Part shown: in pieces, positions 31,105 to 40,670 of the stretch
Numbering within the stretch: the first letter of the stretch is position 1
Layout of the letters: each line of letters starts with the position of its first letter
Assembly (NCBI GenBank): GCA_000753575.1
Contig: JRFF01000022.1
Span: 161,583 to 225,582, forward strand
Direction: 5' to 3'
DNA: 64,000 nucleotides
DNA from: Candidatus Izimoplasma sp. HR2
Lineage (GTDB): Bacteria > Bacillota_I > Bacilli_A > Izemoplasmatales > Izemoplasmataceae
Translations under genes and position numbers: made by a program
The notes under the pieces: generated by a model
Seen by the model: the letters and a program-made list of their open reading frames with translations, nothing else
What the model was told of the DNA's origin: nothing
Databases searched by the model: none

Positions 31105-32724
31105 ATGATCACAGTATCAAATTTAGATTTAATATTTTCTGATAAGAAAATATTTGAAGATGTAAATATTAAATTTATACCAGGTAATTGCTATGGTGTA
31201 ATAGGGGCTAATGGGTCCGGTAAGTCTACTTTCTTAAAGATTCTTTCAGGAGATAAAGAGTCTACTAGAGGAGACATAATTATTGAAAAAGGAAATAGAA
31301 TGGCAGTATTAAAACAAGATCATTATGAATATGATGATTTTGGTGTTATTGAGACTGTTATTATGGGACATAAAAGATTATTTGACATAATGAAAGAAAA
31401 AGAAGAGTTATATGCAAGAGATCCATTCACTGATGAAGATGGAATGAAATCTGCCGAACTTGAAATTGAGTTTGCTGAACTTGATGGATGGAATGCTGAA
31501 GTTGAAGCTGAGAAGTTATTAAATGGATTGAAAGTAAATAGTGATAACTTCGATAAAAAGATGAGTGAAGTAATTGGGCAAGATAAAGTTAAGATATTGT
31601 TAGCTCAAGCATTATTTGGTGATCCTGACATTTTATTACTAGATGAACCTACAAACCACCTTGACTTTGAAGCAATTGATTGGCTTGAAAATTTCTTACT
31701 AGATTTTGATAAGACAGTTATTACAGTATCACATGATAGACATTTCTTAAATAAAGTATGTACTCATATGGTTGATATAGATTATTATGCAGTTAAGCTA
31801 TATCCAGGTAACTATGATTTCTGGAAACAGTCATCAGAATTAGCTCAAAGATTAATGCTTGCTTCTAATAAGAAAAAAGAAGATAAAATTAAAGAATTAA
31901 AAGCATTTATAGCTAGATTTAGCGCTAATGCTTCAAAATCTTCTCAAGCAACTTCAAGAAAAAAATCTTTAGAGAAAATTAATCTTGATGAAATAGTACC
32001 TTCATCAAGAAAATATCCTTTTGTAGGATTTGATATAGAACGAAATCTTGGTAAAGATGTACTAGCAGTAGAAAATTTATCAGCTTCATTTGAAGGTAAA
32101 AAGATATTTGAGAATGTATCGTTTGTTGTTAGTAGAGATGATAAAGTAGCTATTACAGGAAAAGATGATTTGACTAAAACATTATTACTAAAAGTACTAG
32201 AAGGTGAAGTTGAACCAGATACTGGGACAATTAAATGGGGACAAACTGTAACTCACTCTTTATTACCACTTGATAATACAGATTACTTTATTGATCCAAA
32301 ACTATCTTTAATTGATTGGCTTAGACAATATTCAAAAGACCCTCATGAATCATATATTAGAGGATTTCTTGGTAGAATGTTATTTAGTGGTGATCAAGTA
32401 TTTAAAAAAGTTCAGTATCTATCTGGTGGAGAGAAGATGCGTTGTATGTTATCTAAGTTAATGTTATCTGAAGTTAATACATTATTAATGGATCAACCTA
32501 CAAACCATTTAGACTTAGAATCAATTTCATCTGTAAATACAGGATTAAAAGAATATAAAGGTTCTTTATTATTAATATCACACGATCATAGACTATTAAA
32601 TACAGTTACTAATAAAGTAGTGGAAGTTGGAGATTTAGGTTCTTATACTTTTGAAGGATCATTTGATAATTTCTTAGGTAGTGAAAAAGCTAAAGAACAA
32701 GTTTTAAAATTATATAAAGATTAA
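31105..32724 (+). CDS. ABC-F family ATPase (YkpA/YbiT type)
   Basis: The track starts at 31072; AGGAGTTGATAGT favours the ATG at 31105 (MITVSNLDLIF...), giving 539 residues. Two soluble ABC domains are joined by a basic linker and have no membrane part. Domain 1 has GANGSGKSTF, a degenerate signature (SEVIGQDKVKILLAQAL) and LLLDEPTNHLD. Domain 2 has a weakened P-loop (GKDDLTKTLLLK), LSGGEKMRCML and LLMDQPTNHLDLES, where Gln replaces the catalytic Glu. The weak second site resembles the YkpA/YbiT branch, which is thought to act on ribosomes. Confidence 0.9.
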   Translation: MITVSNLDLIFSDKKIFEDVNIKFIPGNCYGVIGANGSGKSTFLKILSGDKESTRGDIIIEKGNRMAVLKQDHYEYDDFGVIETVIMGHKRLFDIMKEKEELYARDPFTDEDGMKSAELEIEFAELDGWNAEVEAEKLLNGLKVNSDNFDKKMSEVIGQDKVKILLAQALFGDPDILLLDEPTNHLDFEAIDWLENFLLDFDKTVITVSHDRHFLNKVCTHMVDIDYYAVKLYPGNYDFWKQSSELAQRLMLASNKKKEDKIKELKAFIARFSANASKSSQATSRKKSLEKINLDEIVPSSRKYPFVGFDIERNLGKDVLAVENLSASFEGKKIFENVSFVVSRDDKVAITGKDDLTKTLLLKVLEGEVEPDTGTIKWGQTVTHSLLPLDNTDYFIDPKLSLIDWLRQYSKDPHESYIRGFLGRMLFSGDQVFKKVQYLSGGEKMRCMLSKLMLSEVNTLLMDQPTNHLDLESISSVNTGLKEYKGSLLLISHDHRLLNTVTNKVVEVGDLGSYTFEGSFDNFLGSEKAKEQVLKLYKD

Positions 32725-32730
32725 ATAAAA

Positions 32731-32760
32731 TGCATTCCAAAAAGGAATGTATTTTTTTAT
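32731..32760 (+). terminator. Rho-independent terminator
   Basis: GCATTCC and GGAATGT pair around AAAAA, followed by a T run. Confidence 0.8.
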
Positions 32761-32823
32761 AAAAATTTATAGTATAATTATATAGACAAGCATTTTAATA
32801 TTTATGACTTGGAGGGATATATT

Positions 32824-33603
32824 ATGCTAGATATGTTTAGTTTAAATCACTTATTTTATACTGGATTAGTGCCTTTACTAATTATTGGATTATACTATGC
32901 TTTTAAAAACAGATCTAATAGTTTTAAATATTGGTTTCTTTTCAGCTTAACAATTTTAGCTTGGGTAATTCATTTTTCTAGATATTGGCTAGAACCTGAT
33001 TTAAAAACGTATGAATTATTTTTTACTGATTTATGTGGTTTCTCAACTTTAGTTTATCCATTCTTTATGTTATCTAAGAATAAGATATTAAAAGATTATA
33101 TGTATTATCTAGGTGCTGTATTTGCATTCTCTTCACTTCTATATCCGAATAATATAGCAGGTGATACACTATTTGCTTATAACACCATTAGATTCTTCTT
33201 TGCACATGTAATATTAGTTGGAGTTCCATTATTATTAATAGCATGGAAATTACATGTTCCTAGTATTAAACATTTGGGGTATATGTTCTTACTTTTAATG
33301 TTTGCGGCGATGTATAATATGGCTTTAACAGCCTTCTTTGTAGAAGTAGGTTTAAGAAACTATTTTCCAAATTATATGGGTATTTGGGGTAGTGGTAATG
33401 ATGTGTATGTCTTATTTGAATCAGCAGCACCATGGATTACTTATCAAAAAGAAATAAATGGAGTATTAGTAGAAAGACCAATTCCATTTGTCTATATAAT
33501 TCCAGGAGCATTCTTATTCTATATGTCTCTATGGAGTATAATGTCTTTACCTTTTATTAATATAAAAGAAGTTATAAGTAAATTAAAAGCAAAAATCAAT
33601 TGA
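32824..33603 (+). CDS. TMEM164/YwaF-family integral membrane protein (paralog B)
   Basis: The TTG listed at 32809 is itself part of the ribosome site TTGGAGGGA, so the ATG at 32824 is chosen (259 residues). It aligns throughout with the 30251 product: FKYWFLFSLTILAWVIHFSRYW, FFTDLCGFSTLVYPF and NTIRFFFAHVILVGVPL. The membrane topology is the same, about seven helices. The duplication must be old, since the two differ at many positions. The stop lies in a terminator whose AATCAATTGATTCTTGC core recurs at 34333. Confidence 0.8.
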   Translation: MLDMFSLNHLFYTGLVPLLIIGLYYAFKNRSNSFKYWFLFSLTILAWVIHFSRYWLEPDLKTYELFFTDLCGFSTLVYPFFMLSKNKILKDYMYYLGAVFAFSSLLYPNNIAGDTLFAYNTIRFFFAHVILVGVPLLLIAWKLHVPSIKHLGYMFLLLMFAAMYNMALTAFFVEVGLRNYFPNYMGIWGSGNDVYVLFESAAPWITYQKEINGVLVERPIPFVYIIPGAFLFYMSLWSIMSLPFINIKEVISKLKAKIN

Positions 33604-33620
33604 TTCTTGCTTTTTTATTT
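33586..33620 (+). terminator. Terminator overlapping the YwaF paralog stop
   Basis: AAAAGCAAAAATCAATTGATTCTTGCTTTTTT forms a hairpin across the stop codon. It is a near copy of the terminator at 34333. Confidence 0.75.
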
Positions 33621-33624
33621 CACT

Positions 33625-33700
33625 TTTAGGTTGAGTATGTTATTTCTCTTAATAAAGAGAAGAAGTAATAAAATTCAACCTTAGGTTTAGATAATTAAAC
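33625..33700. other. Structured intergenic hairpin
   Basis: AGGTTGA and TCAACCT bracket an inner TCTCTT/AAGAGA stem, and AGGTTTA/TAAACC follows. The region lies upstream of the XRE gene. It could be an RNA leader or a nested operator. No known riboswitch was recognised. Confidence 0.35.
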
Positions 33701-33756
33701 CACAAAGTTATACAAATAATATTAATTGTATTGTATTATGAAAGTGAGGTGGTAAT

Positions 33757-34329
33757 ATGTTAGAAAATAAAACTGCATATTTACTTACAAAATTACGTAA
33801 AGATAACAATTATACACAAACAGACTTATCAGAAAAGTTAGGAGTATCATATCAAGCTGTCAGTAAATGGGAAAGAGGAGAGAATCTTCCTGATTCACTA
33901 TTGTTACTAGAAATCGCAAAACTCTATGATATTACTGTTGATGAAATACTAAAAGGGAAGCTCATTGTAAGAGAATATAAAAAGGTTTTATCAAAAAGAA
34001 ACAAGTTGATTATGATATCAGCAATTGTATTGCTAATTCTTTCACCAATTTCAGTCTTTATATTTGGATATGAAAACTATAACACTTATACAATTATAAT
34101 ATTGAGTATAGCTGCACTATCAGTAGCTATGTTATTATTCGTTAGTTTTGATATGGGTGGTTATAATTTTAATTCTGAAGCGAGTAAAGAGGAAAAAAGA
34201 CAAGAAGATATGGTGTACTCAGCATGTGCTGGTATATTTCTTATACTAGGTTTAGTATTTAATTTATGGTACATTGCTTGGGTAGTATTTATATTTGGAT
34301 ATGTAGTAACTTTATATCTTAAAAAATAA
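33757..34329 (+). CDS. Membrane-anchored XRE-family regulator
   Basis: The product has 190 residues. An N-terminal HTH_3 domain (about 7-62, LLTKLRKDNNYTQTDLSEKLGVSYQAVSKWERGENLPDSLLLLEIAKLYDITVDEILKGK) is joined to four predicted membrane helices (about 82-102, 108-128, 150-168 and 170-188). Such XRE-membrane fusions are common one-component regulators in Bacillota, sensing membrane or peptide signals. GTGAGGTGG precedes the ATG. It ends in a bidirectional terminator shared with the convergent fdh operon; targets are unknown. Confidence 0.85.
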   Translation: MLENKTAYLLTKLRKDNNYTQTDLSEKLGVSYQAVSKWERGENLPDSLLLLEIAKLYDITVDEILKGKLIVREYKKVLSKRNKLIMISAIVLLILSPISVFIFGYENYNTYTIIILSIAALSVAMLLFVSFDMGGYNFNSEASKEEKRQEDMVYSACAGIFLILGLVFNLWYIAWVVFIFGYVVTLYLKK

Positions 34330-34332
34330 CAA

Positions 34333-34364
34333 AAAAAGCAAGAATCAATTGATTCTTGCTTTTT
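34333..34364. terminator. Bidirectional terminator between XRE gene and fdh operon
   Basis: AAAAAGCAAGAATCAATTGATTCTTGCTTTTT is a perfect 32-bp palindrome with A and T ends, serving both convergent units. Confidence 0.85.
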
Positions 34365-34369
34365 AAATA

Positions 34370-34864
34370 CTATTTTTTACAATTCTTTCCACGATGTCTA
34401 GCAATTATCTTTGGAATATCATCGCTAGTTACTTTACCATTAAATTCGTCATTTACCATAATTACTGGAGCTTGAGCACAATCTCCAACACATCTAGTAT
34501 GAGCTAAAGTAAAACATCCATCTTCAGTTGTAGAACCATACTCAGTATCAAGTAAAGCTTCAACTCTTTCAACTAATCTTGAAGCTCCTTTAACATAACA
34601 TGCTGTACCTGTACAAACACCTAAGATATGTCTACCACTTGGTATTAAACTAAACATTGAATAAAATGATACTACACCGTTTATTTTAGCTGTAGTTATA
34701 TTCATTTCTTTACTAATAAATTCTTGAACTTCTACTGGAACACAACCGTATCTTTTTTGTGATTCTTGTAAGATTTGCATTAAAGGACTTTTTGTATCCC
34801 TGTATTTGTTTATAACTTCAATTTTAAATTCATTTAATTGTTCTTCTAATACATATATACTCAT
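34370..34864 (-). CDS. NuoE-like [2Fe-2S] subunit of NADH-linked formate dehydrogenase
   Basis: The ATG at 34864 fits TAGGTGAG better than the listed GTG (164 residues). It is a thioredoxin-like ferredoxin: helical N-terminus with KSPLMQILQESQKRYGCVP and VQEFISKEMN, then the four [2Fe-2S] ligands in CTGTACYVKG and CVGDCAQAPVIMVND. This is the small subunit that passes electrons to or from the flavin subunit encoded upstream. It is the last gene of the three-gene fdh operon; its start codons sit at the stop of the catalytic subunit. Confidence 0.92.
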   Translation of the reverse strand: MSIYVLEEQLNEFKIEVINKYRDTKSPLMQILQESQKRYGCVPVEVQEFISKEMNITTAKINGVVSFYSMFSLIPSGRHILGVCTGTACYVKGASRLVERVEALLDTEYGSTTEDGCFTLAHTRCVGDCAQAPVIMVNDEFNGKVTSDDIPKIIARHRGKNCKK

Positions 34865-34873
34865 TTTACTCAC

Positions 34874-37555
34874 CTATAACTTTCCATCAATCTGAACAGC
34901 GCAAACTTTAAGTTCAGGGATATTACATGTTGCGTCTAATTCAGTATTTGTTAACATATTTGCTCCATCAGCGAAATGGAATGGCATAAACATAACTCCG
35001 TCTCCGATTTTATCAGTTACGTGAACAACTGCTTTTGTTGTTCCACGTCTAGATGAAATACTAGCGTGATCCATGTGTTTAAGTTTATAACTTTCTGCCG
35101 TTTTTGGACTAATTTCAATAAAGTTTTCAGGAACTATCTCATTAATTTCTTCATTTTTTCCTGTCATTGAAATTGTATGGAAGTGATATAATACACGTCC
35201 TGTAGTAAGAACTATTGGGAAGTTTTCATCAGGTAATTCTTTAGCTTCTGCGAATTCTACTTCACTAAATAGACCTAGACCACGTGCGAACTTATCTTTG
35301 TGTAGGTACTTAGTACCAGGATGGTTATGGTCTAAAACTGGCCATTGTAATCCTAATTCTTGTATTCTATCATAACTAACCCCTCCGTAGATAGGAGTTA
35401 GAGTAGCAACTTCGTCCATAATTTCGCTTGGAGTTAATATAGGTTGATTGTATCCTATTTTATTCATGATTTCTTGAATGATTATATAATCAGCTTTACT
35501 ATCACCAACAGGTTTAATTGCTGGTCTTATCATTTGAACACGTCTTTCAGTATTAGTGAACGTTCCTTCTTTTTCTGCATATGAAGAAGCAGGTAAAATC
35601 ACGTCTGCCATTTCAGCAGTTTCAGTCATGAATAAGTCTTGAACTATTAAGAAGTCTAAGTTTCCTAATGATTTCTTAACATGTGTAGTATCTGGATCAC
35701 TTACTACAGGATTTTCACCCATAACATATAAGAATCTAATTTGGTCTTCATAAGCACCATCAAGTACATGAGGTAAGCTTAATCCAACTTTATTATCTAA
35801 TTTAACACCCCAAGCTTTTTCAAACTTAGCTCGTGCTTCATCATTAAATACTTTTTGATATCCAGGGAATACATCAGGTAATCCACCCATATCACAAGCA
35901 CCTTGAACATTATTTTGTCCACGTAGTGGGTTAATTCCACCAGATTCAATTCCTACATTACCGCATAGTAATGCTAAGTTAGCTATACTCTTAACATTGT
36001 TAGTACCTTGTGAATGTTGAGTAATACCCATAGCATAATATATTCCAGCTTTATTTCCAGCAGCATAAATTCTAGCTGCTTTTCTAATATCTTCTGCGTC
36101 TATACCACAAATTTCTGCGGCTTCTTCAATATCAGTGTTTAGTATTGTTTCTAAAGTAGTTTCAAAGTTTTCTGTTCTTTCTGAAATATAATCAATATCA
36201 TGAAGATTTTCATTATAAATTACTTTCATCATTGCGTTTAATAAAGGTACATTAGTTCCAGGTAATATTTTTAAGAATACATCAGCACCTTCAGCTAATT
36301 CAATTTCACGAGGATCAGCAACAATTATTTTAGAACCTTTAGCAATTGCTTGTTTCATAAATGAACCAATAACTGGATGAGTTTCAGTAGTATTAGATCC
36401 AATAACAAATATTACATCATGATCTTTTACTTCAGCGATACTATTAGTCATTGCACCACTACCTAAAGTAGTAGCTAGCCCAGCAACAGTAGAAGCATGG
36501 CATAGTCTAGCGCAGTGATCTACATTGTTTGTACCAATTGCTGCACGGAATAATTTTTGGAACATATAGTTTTCTTCATTAGTACATTTAGCACTCGCAA
36601 GACCTGCGAATGTTGCTGCACCGTATTTATCGTTTAATTCAGTATACTTACTAGCAATTAAATCATAAGCTTCATCCCATGAAGCTTCTCTAAATTCACC
36701 GTTTTCTTTAATTAAAGGTGTAGTTAATCTACCTTTATGGTTAATGAATTTATAAGCAAACTTACCTTTAACACATAATAATCCTTCATTAGGAGTTCCA
36801 GGAGCCGGGTCTATTCTAACGACTTGTTCTCCTTTAGTTACGATATCAAATTGACAACCAACACCGCAGTAAGGACATGTAGTTCTAGTTTTCTTAGTTT
36901 CCCAACTTCTAAACATTACATTACTTTTTTCCATTAATGCACCAGTTGGACAAACACTAACACAGTTACCACAACTAACACAATTTGATTGTTCCATACC
37001 ATTATCAAAAGCGAATGAAATAAATGTATCATGACCACGTTTGTTAAATCCTAAAGCTTCAACACCTTGAAGATCTTTACAGACATAAACACATTTACCA
37101 CATAAAATACATTTTTCAGGATCGATATAAAAGAATTTATTAGAATCATCAATACTAAAGTTTCTTTTATGTCCATCATATTCAGGAATAGAAGTTAAAT
37201 TATATTCATATGAATAATCTTGAAGTTTACAATCTCCATTAGCATCACATACAACGCAGTCATTTGGATGACTTGCCCAAGTTAATTCAAGAACATCTTT
37301 CCTAGCTTCCATAACTTCAGGTGAATGAGTTTTAATTTCCATTCCATCAGTTGCAGGAGTAGCACAACTAGCTAGTAGTCTATTTATTCCTTTAACTTCA
37401 ACAACACACATTCTACATGCACCTTCAGGTTTAATTCTTTCATCATGGCAAAATGTTGGAATATCTAATCCAAGTTCTACACAATAATCTAATATATTTT
37501 TACCTGCTTCAACAGATATTTCTTGATCGTTTATTTTTAAATTTATCATCTTCAT
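34874..37555 (-). CDS. fdhA: Formate dehydrogenase catalytic subunit (Mo/W-bis-MGD)
   Basis: The start at ATG 37555 follows AGAGGTG, giving about 893 residues. Order: [2Fe-2S] domain (about 1-75; GACRMCVVEV), NADH-GltS Fe-S region (about 80-120), two 4Fe-4S ferredoxin motifs (CILCGKCVYVC and CVSCGNCVSVCPTG), the Fe4S4 motif CPYCGVGC, and the molybdopterin oxidoreductase body. The active-site segment is HCARLCHASTVAGL, so Cys, not selenocysteine, ligates the metal. It oxidises formate or reduces CO2, using the adjacent flavin subunit for NAD(H). A MobA-FdhD fusion at 58323 supplies cofactor maturation and sulfuration. Confidence 0.94.
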   Translation of the reverse strand: MKMINLKINDQEISVEAGKNILDYCVELGLDIPTFCHDERIKPEGACRMCVVEVKGINRLLASCATPATDGMEIKTHSPEVMEARKDVLELTWASHPNDCVVCDANGDCKLQDYSYEYNLTSIPEYDGHKRNFSIDDSNKFFYIDPEKCILCGKCVYVCKDLQGVEALGFNKRGHDTFISFAFDNGMEQSNCVSCGNCVSVCPTGALMEKSNVMFRSWETKKTRTTCPYCGVGCQFDIVTKGEQVVRIDPAPGTPNEGLLCVKGKFAYKFINHKGRLTTPLIKENGEFREASWDEAYDLIASKYTELNDKYGAATFAGLASAKCTNEENYMFQKLFRAAIGTNNVDHCARLCHASTVAGLATTLGSGAMTNSIAEVKDHDVIFVIGSNTTETHPVIGSFMKQAIAKGSKIIVADPREIELAEGADVFLKILPGTNVPLLNAMMKVIYNENLHDIDYISERTENFETTLETILNTDIEEAAEICGIDAEDIRKAARIYAAGNKAGIYYAMGITQHSQGTNNVKSIANLALLCGNVGIESGGINPLRGQNNVQGACDMGGLPDVFPGYQKVFNDEARAKFEKAWGVKLDNKVGLSLPHVLDGAYEDQIRFLYVMGENPVVSDPDTTHVKKSLGNLDFLIVQDLFMTETAEMADVILPASSYAEKEGTFTNTERRVQMIRPAIKPVGDSKADYIIIQEIMNKIGYNQPILTPSEIMDEVATLTPIYGGVSYDRIQELGLQWPVLDHNHPGTKYLHKDKFARGLGLFSEVEFAEAKELPDENFPIVLTTGRVLYHFHTISMTGKNEEINEIVPENFIEISPKTAESYKLKHMDHASISSRRGTTKAVVHVTDKIGDGVMFMPFHFADGANMLTNTELDATCNIPELKVCAVQIDGKL

Positions 37556-37566
37556 CGTAGTCACCT

Positions 37567-39108
37567 CTACTTAGTAATTATTGCATCAAAATTACATGAT
37601 GCAAAACATTCTCCACATTGGATACAAGCATCTTGATCAATAACGTGAAGACCCTTTCTCTCGCCAGTTATACACTGAACAGGGCATCTTTTAGCACATA
37701 TTGTACATCCAACACAGTTATCTTGGATTATGTATTTTTCAATTAACCCTCTACAAGAACTTGCTGGGCATACTTTATGAGTAACATGAGCTAAATACTC
37801 ATCGTAGAAATGTTCTAATGTTGATAAGATAGGATTTGGAGCTGTCATACCAAGTCCACATAAAGAAGTTTTCTTAACTGCTTTAGATAGTTTTTTAAGT
37901 TTATCTAAATGAGCCAAAGTTCCTTCACCATTAGTGATTTTTTCTAATAATTTATAAAGTTGGATAGTACCTTCTCTACAAGGAGTACATTTACCACAAC
38001 TTTCATCTACACTAAAATCTAAATAGAATTTAGCGATATCAACCATACAGTCATGATCATCTAAAACAATCATTCCACCTGAGCCCATCATACTTCCAAG
38101 AGCTACTAGTGTATCAAAATCAACTTCTTGATCCAAATGTTTTTCAGTTAAACACCCACCACTAGGTCCACCAGTAAGAACTGCTTTAAATTTTCTCTTA
38201 TTCCCAACACCACGACCGATATCATGAATAATTTCACCTAAAGTTATTCCCATAGGAACTTCAATAAGTCCAGTATTTTTAATTTTACCAGCTAAAGCAA
38301 ATACTTTAGTTCCTGGAGACTTTTCTGTACCAAATGATCTAAACCATTTACTACCTTTTAATATTATTTGAGATATATTAGCTAACGTTTCAACGTTATT
38401 AATAATTGTAGGTTTACCATATAATCCTTCAATTGCTGGATAAGGAGGTTTATTCTTACTCATACCTCTATTTCCTTCTATTGAAGCAATTAACGCTGTT
38501 TCTTCACCACAAACAAATGCTCCAGCACCTAATCTAATTTCAATATTAAAATTAAACTTAGTACCAAAGATATTTTCACCTAAGATATTAAGTTCAAGTG
38601 CATCATCAATTGCTTTTTGTAATCTTTCTGCTGCTAGTGGGTACTCAGCTCTAACATAAATAAACCCAGTTTCAGCTCCAATTGCGTATCCCGCAATCAT
38701 CATACCTTCAAGAATACTGTGTGGATCTTTTTCAAGTACTGAACGATCCATAAATGCCCCTGGATCTCCTTCATCAGCATTACATATTATATATTTCGTA
38801 TCATTTTCATTTTTATAAGCAAAGTCCCATTTTCTACCTGTAGGGAATCCACCCCCACCACGACCACGAAGTCCAGAATCAGATATAACTTTAATTACAT
38901 CTTCTTGTGACATTTCTGTTAAAATCTGATTAATCGCAAAATAACCATCTTTAGCAATATAATGGTTAATATCTTCAGGATTAATAATGTCACAGTTCTT
39001 AAGAACTACTCTAACTTCTTTCTCATGTAAGTTCTTATGTGGCTCATTTAATTCAGGATTAGCCTTTAGTGTTTCAACTTTAATTTTTTCTAATATGTTT
39101 TTATTCAT
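37567..39108 (-). CDS. NuoF/HydB-like NADH-binding flavoprotein subunit
   Basis: Start ATG 39108 follows GGAGGCATATT, giving 513 residues. An N-terminal region is followed by the NuoF 51-kDa domain: GLRGRGGGGFPTGRKW binds NADH and CNADEGDPGAFMDR binds FMN. CGKCTPCREG and CGLG provide the 4Fe-4S cluster ligands. The C-terminus adds a two-cluster ferredoxin domain (CVGCTICAKRCP and CIQCGECFASC), as in HydB/HylB electron-bifurcating partners. It should couple formate dehydrogenase to NAD(H), possibly also ferredoxin. It is the first gene of the operon, with a GNAARCG-type box upstream. Confidence 0.93.
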   Translation of the reverse strand: MNKNILEKIKVETLKANPELNEPHKNLHEKEVRVVLKNCDIINPEDINHYIAKDGYFAINQILTEMSQEDVIKVISDSGLRGRGGGGFPTGRKWDFAYKNENDTKYIICNADEGDPGAFMDRSVLEKDPHSILEGMMIAGYAIGAETGFIYVRAEYPLAAERLQKAIDDALELNILGENIFGTKFNFNIEIRLGAGAFVCGEETALIASIEGNRGMSKNKPPYPAIEGLYGKPTIINNVETLANISQIILKGSKWFRSFGTEKSPGTKVFALAGKIKNTGLIEVPMGITLGEIIHDIGRGVGNKRKFKAVLTGGPSGGCLTEKHLDQEVDFDTLVALGSMMGSGGMIVLDDHDCMVDIAKFYLDFSVDESCGKCTPCREGTIQLYKLLEKITNGEGTLAHLDKLKKLSKAVKKTSLCGLGMTAPNPILSTLEHFYDEYLAHVTHKVCPASSCRGLIEKYIIQDNCVGCTICAKRCPVQCITGERKGLHVIDQDACIQCGECFASCNFDAIITK

Positions 39109-39162
39109 AATATGCCTCCAAAGTGTTTTGATATACAAAATAATTCCTTATTACTATCATAA

Positions 39163-39178
39163 CATAAAAACGCTTACT
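39163..39178 (-). promoter_or_regulatory. cre-like box upstream of the fdh operon
   Basis: On the reverse strand AGTAAGCGTTTTTATG lies about 55 bases before the first fdh gene and just ahead of a TATGAT-like -10. Close relatives occur upstream of aor (50021) and tup (50077). Confidence 0.5.
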
Positions 39179-39218
39179 TTCTATACAAACAATTCTAGAA
39201 TTGTAATGATTTTAAATA

Positions 39219-39249
39219 ACAAAAAAAGCAGTTCAAATTGAACTGCTTG
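39219..39249 (-). terminator. Terminator of the antiporter gene region
   Basis: AAGCAGTTCAATTTGAACTGCTT is a perfect hairpin between the divergent fdh start and the antiporter end, with A/T tracts on one side. Confidence 0.7.
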
Positions 39250-39257
39250 TCAACTAT

Positions 39258-40577
39258 CTAAAGAACATGTTGATGTTCTAAATAATCCTGGTCATGCTTA
39301 GGTATTTCATGTGCTTGATCAAATGCCCATTTAACAATAATCTCACCAAATATTTTATAAATAACAGTAGCTGCTAAAATAACTGTAAGGATAGTAGAAC
39401 CAATTTCAGCTAAAGCACTGTTTGTCTCATTGGCAAGCTGTATAAATCTAAATTCAGCTAGTATTGCCATATCAATTGCTACCCCGCCTTGAGGTATTAA
39501 AGCAACTCCTAAATATTTTACAACATCACCGTTTTCACCAATGATTTTTGATGAGAAACTAGTAGCTAAGTATTTAGCTATTAATCTAACAACTATATAG
39601 ATCAAACCAAGCCCACCTATTTGCCATAATAAATGAATTTTAAGTTCAGCTCCAGATAAAGTAAAAAATATAAGTAATAAGGGTAATATAATAGCGTCAG
39701 TATTTTCTTTAATCTTAAACATAAATTCCCTTTCAAGACCATTCGCTATTAATACTCCTATAGTTAATGGTAACAAAATAGCTGAAATCTCGACTGCGTA
39801 TCCAATTGCAATTCCAAATAGTATCCCAATAACCACTATTAAGAGTAATGAAACATTATCTCCTTTTTTAAAGTGATCTAAAACGTATATTAAAATCAAT
39901 CCAATTATACTACCTATTAGAATTGAAAAACCAATTTCAAATAGAGGTCCAATAATTAAAGTAGTTCCACTTATTACTTCTCCACTATGTCCAGCTAAGT
40001 AAACAGAGATAGGTAAGACAAATGCAAAAATCATAATACCAATAGCATCATCAAGTGCAACCATAGGACATAATAAATCAGATAGTCTTCCTTTTACGTT
40101 ATAACTCTTAATACAAGCAAGTATCGGAGCAGGAGTAGTAACTGTAGCAATTGCTCCAAAAATAAGTCCATAAGTCCATTTATACTCATCTACAAATAAA
40201 ACTACAGCAAACATAACCATAAGGAATGTTAATATTGCCTGACTAAACGTAATAAATAGTACATGTCTACCTGAACTCTTTAAATTAGAAAAGTTCAGTT
40301 CCATTCCAATATTAAAACCAATAAAACCTAAAGCTAAGATTTTAAATGGTTTAAAACTATATAGAACTTCTGAACTCAGTAAATGAAGGGCACTAGGTCC
40401 TGCGATTATACCAATAATAATATATCCTGTAACTTTAGGTAGTTTAACCAAATTAGCTAATTTACCACCAATTATACCTAGGGTTAATAGTAATGCTATA
40501 TTATAGATAATACTTTCAGTTAATACTTCATAAAAAGAAACAAAAGCAAAGTTATCAAGTGTCAACAAAGTTTCCAT
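39258..40577 (-). CDS. CPA2-type cation:proton antiporter
   Basis: This 439-residue protein has about 12-13 membrane helices typical of Na+/H+ exchanger-domain (KefB/GerN-like) antiporters: ILGGKLANLVKLPKVTGYIIIGIIAGPS near the start, LGFIGFNIGMELNF, and LDDAIGIMIFAF with the paired-Asp-type ion site. There is no TrkA-N/RCK domain at the C-terminus. AAGGATGGTGC precedes the ATG. It is monocistronic between fdh and the guanylate kinase gene. It probably helps pH or sodium homeostasis; the cation is not determinable. Confidence 0.88.
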   Translation of the reverse strand: METLLTLDNFAFVSFYEVLTESIIYNIALLLTLGIIGGKLANLVKLPKVTGYIIIGIIAGPSALHLLSSEVLYSFKPFKILALGFIGFNIGMELNFSNLKSSGRHVLFITFSQAILTFLMVMFAVVLFVDEYKWTYGLIFGAIATVTTPAPILACIKSYNVKGRLSDLLCPMVALDDAIGIMIFAFVLPISVYLAGHSGEVISGTTLIIGPLFEIGFSILIGSIIGLILIYVLDHFKKGDNVSLLLIVVIGILFGIAIGYAVEISAILLPLTIGVLIANGLEREFMFKIKENTDAIILPLLLIFFTLSGAELKIHLLWQIGGLGLIYIVVRLIAKYLATSFSSKIIGENGDVVKYLGVALIPQGGVAIDMAILAEFRFIQLANETNSALAEIGSTILTVILAATVIYKIFGEIIVKWAFDQAHEIPKHDQDYLEHQHVL

Positions 40578-40632
40578 CGTGCACCATCCTTTTGAAACAT
40601 TAGTTTTATTATAAAACCATTATAACACCCTT

Positions 40633-40670
40633 GTATAAAAAAACCAAAACTATTAGTTTTGGTTTTTGAT
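40633..40670. terminator. Hairpin after the guanylate kinase gene
   Basis: AAAACCAAAACTATTAGTTTTGGTTTTT pairs strongly. Read on the reverse strand it has a T tract after the kinase gene. Confidence 0.7.

Noticed and set aside
34874-37555. Selenocysteine formate dehydrogenase
   Set aside because: The frame is continuous and the active-site position reads Cys (HCARLCH); no in-frame TGA is needed.
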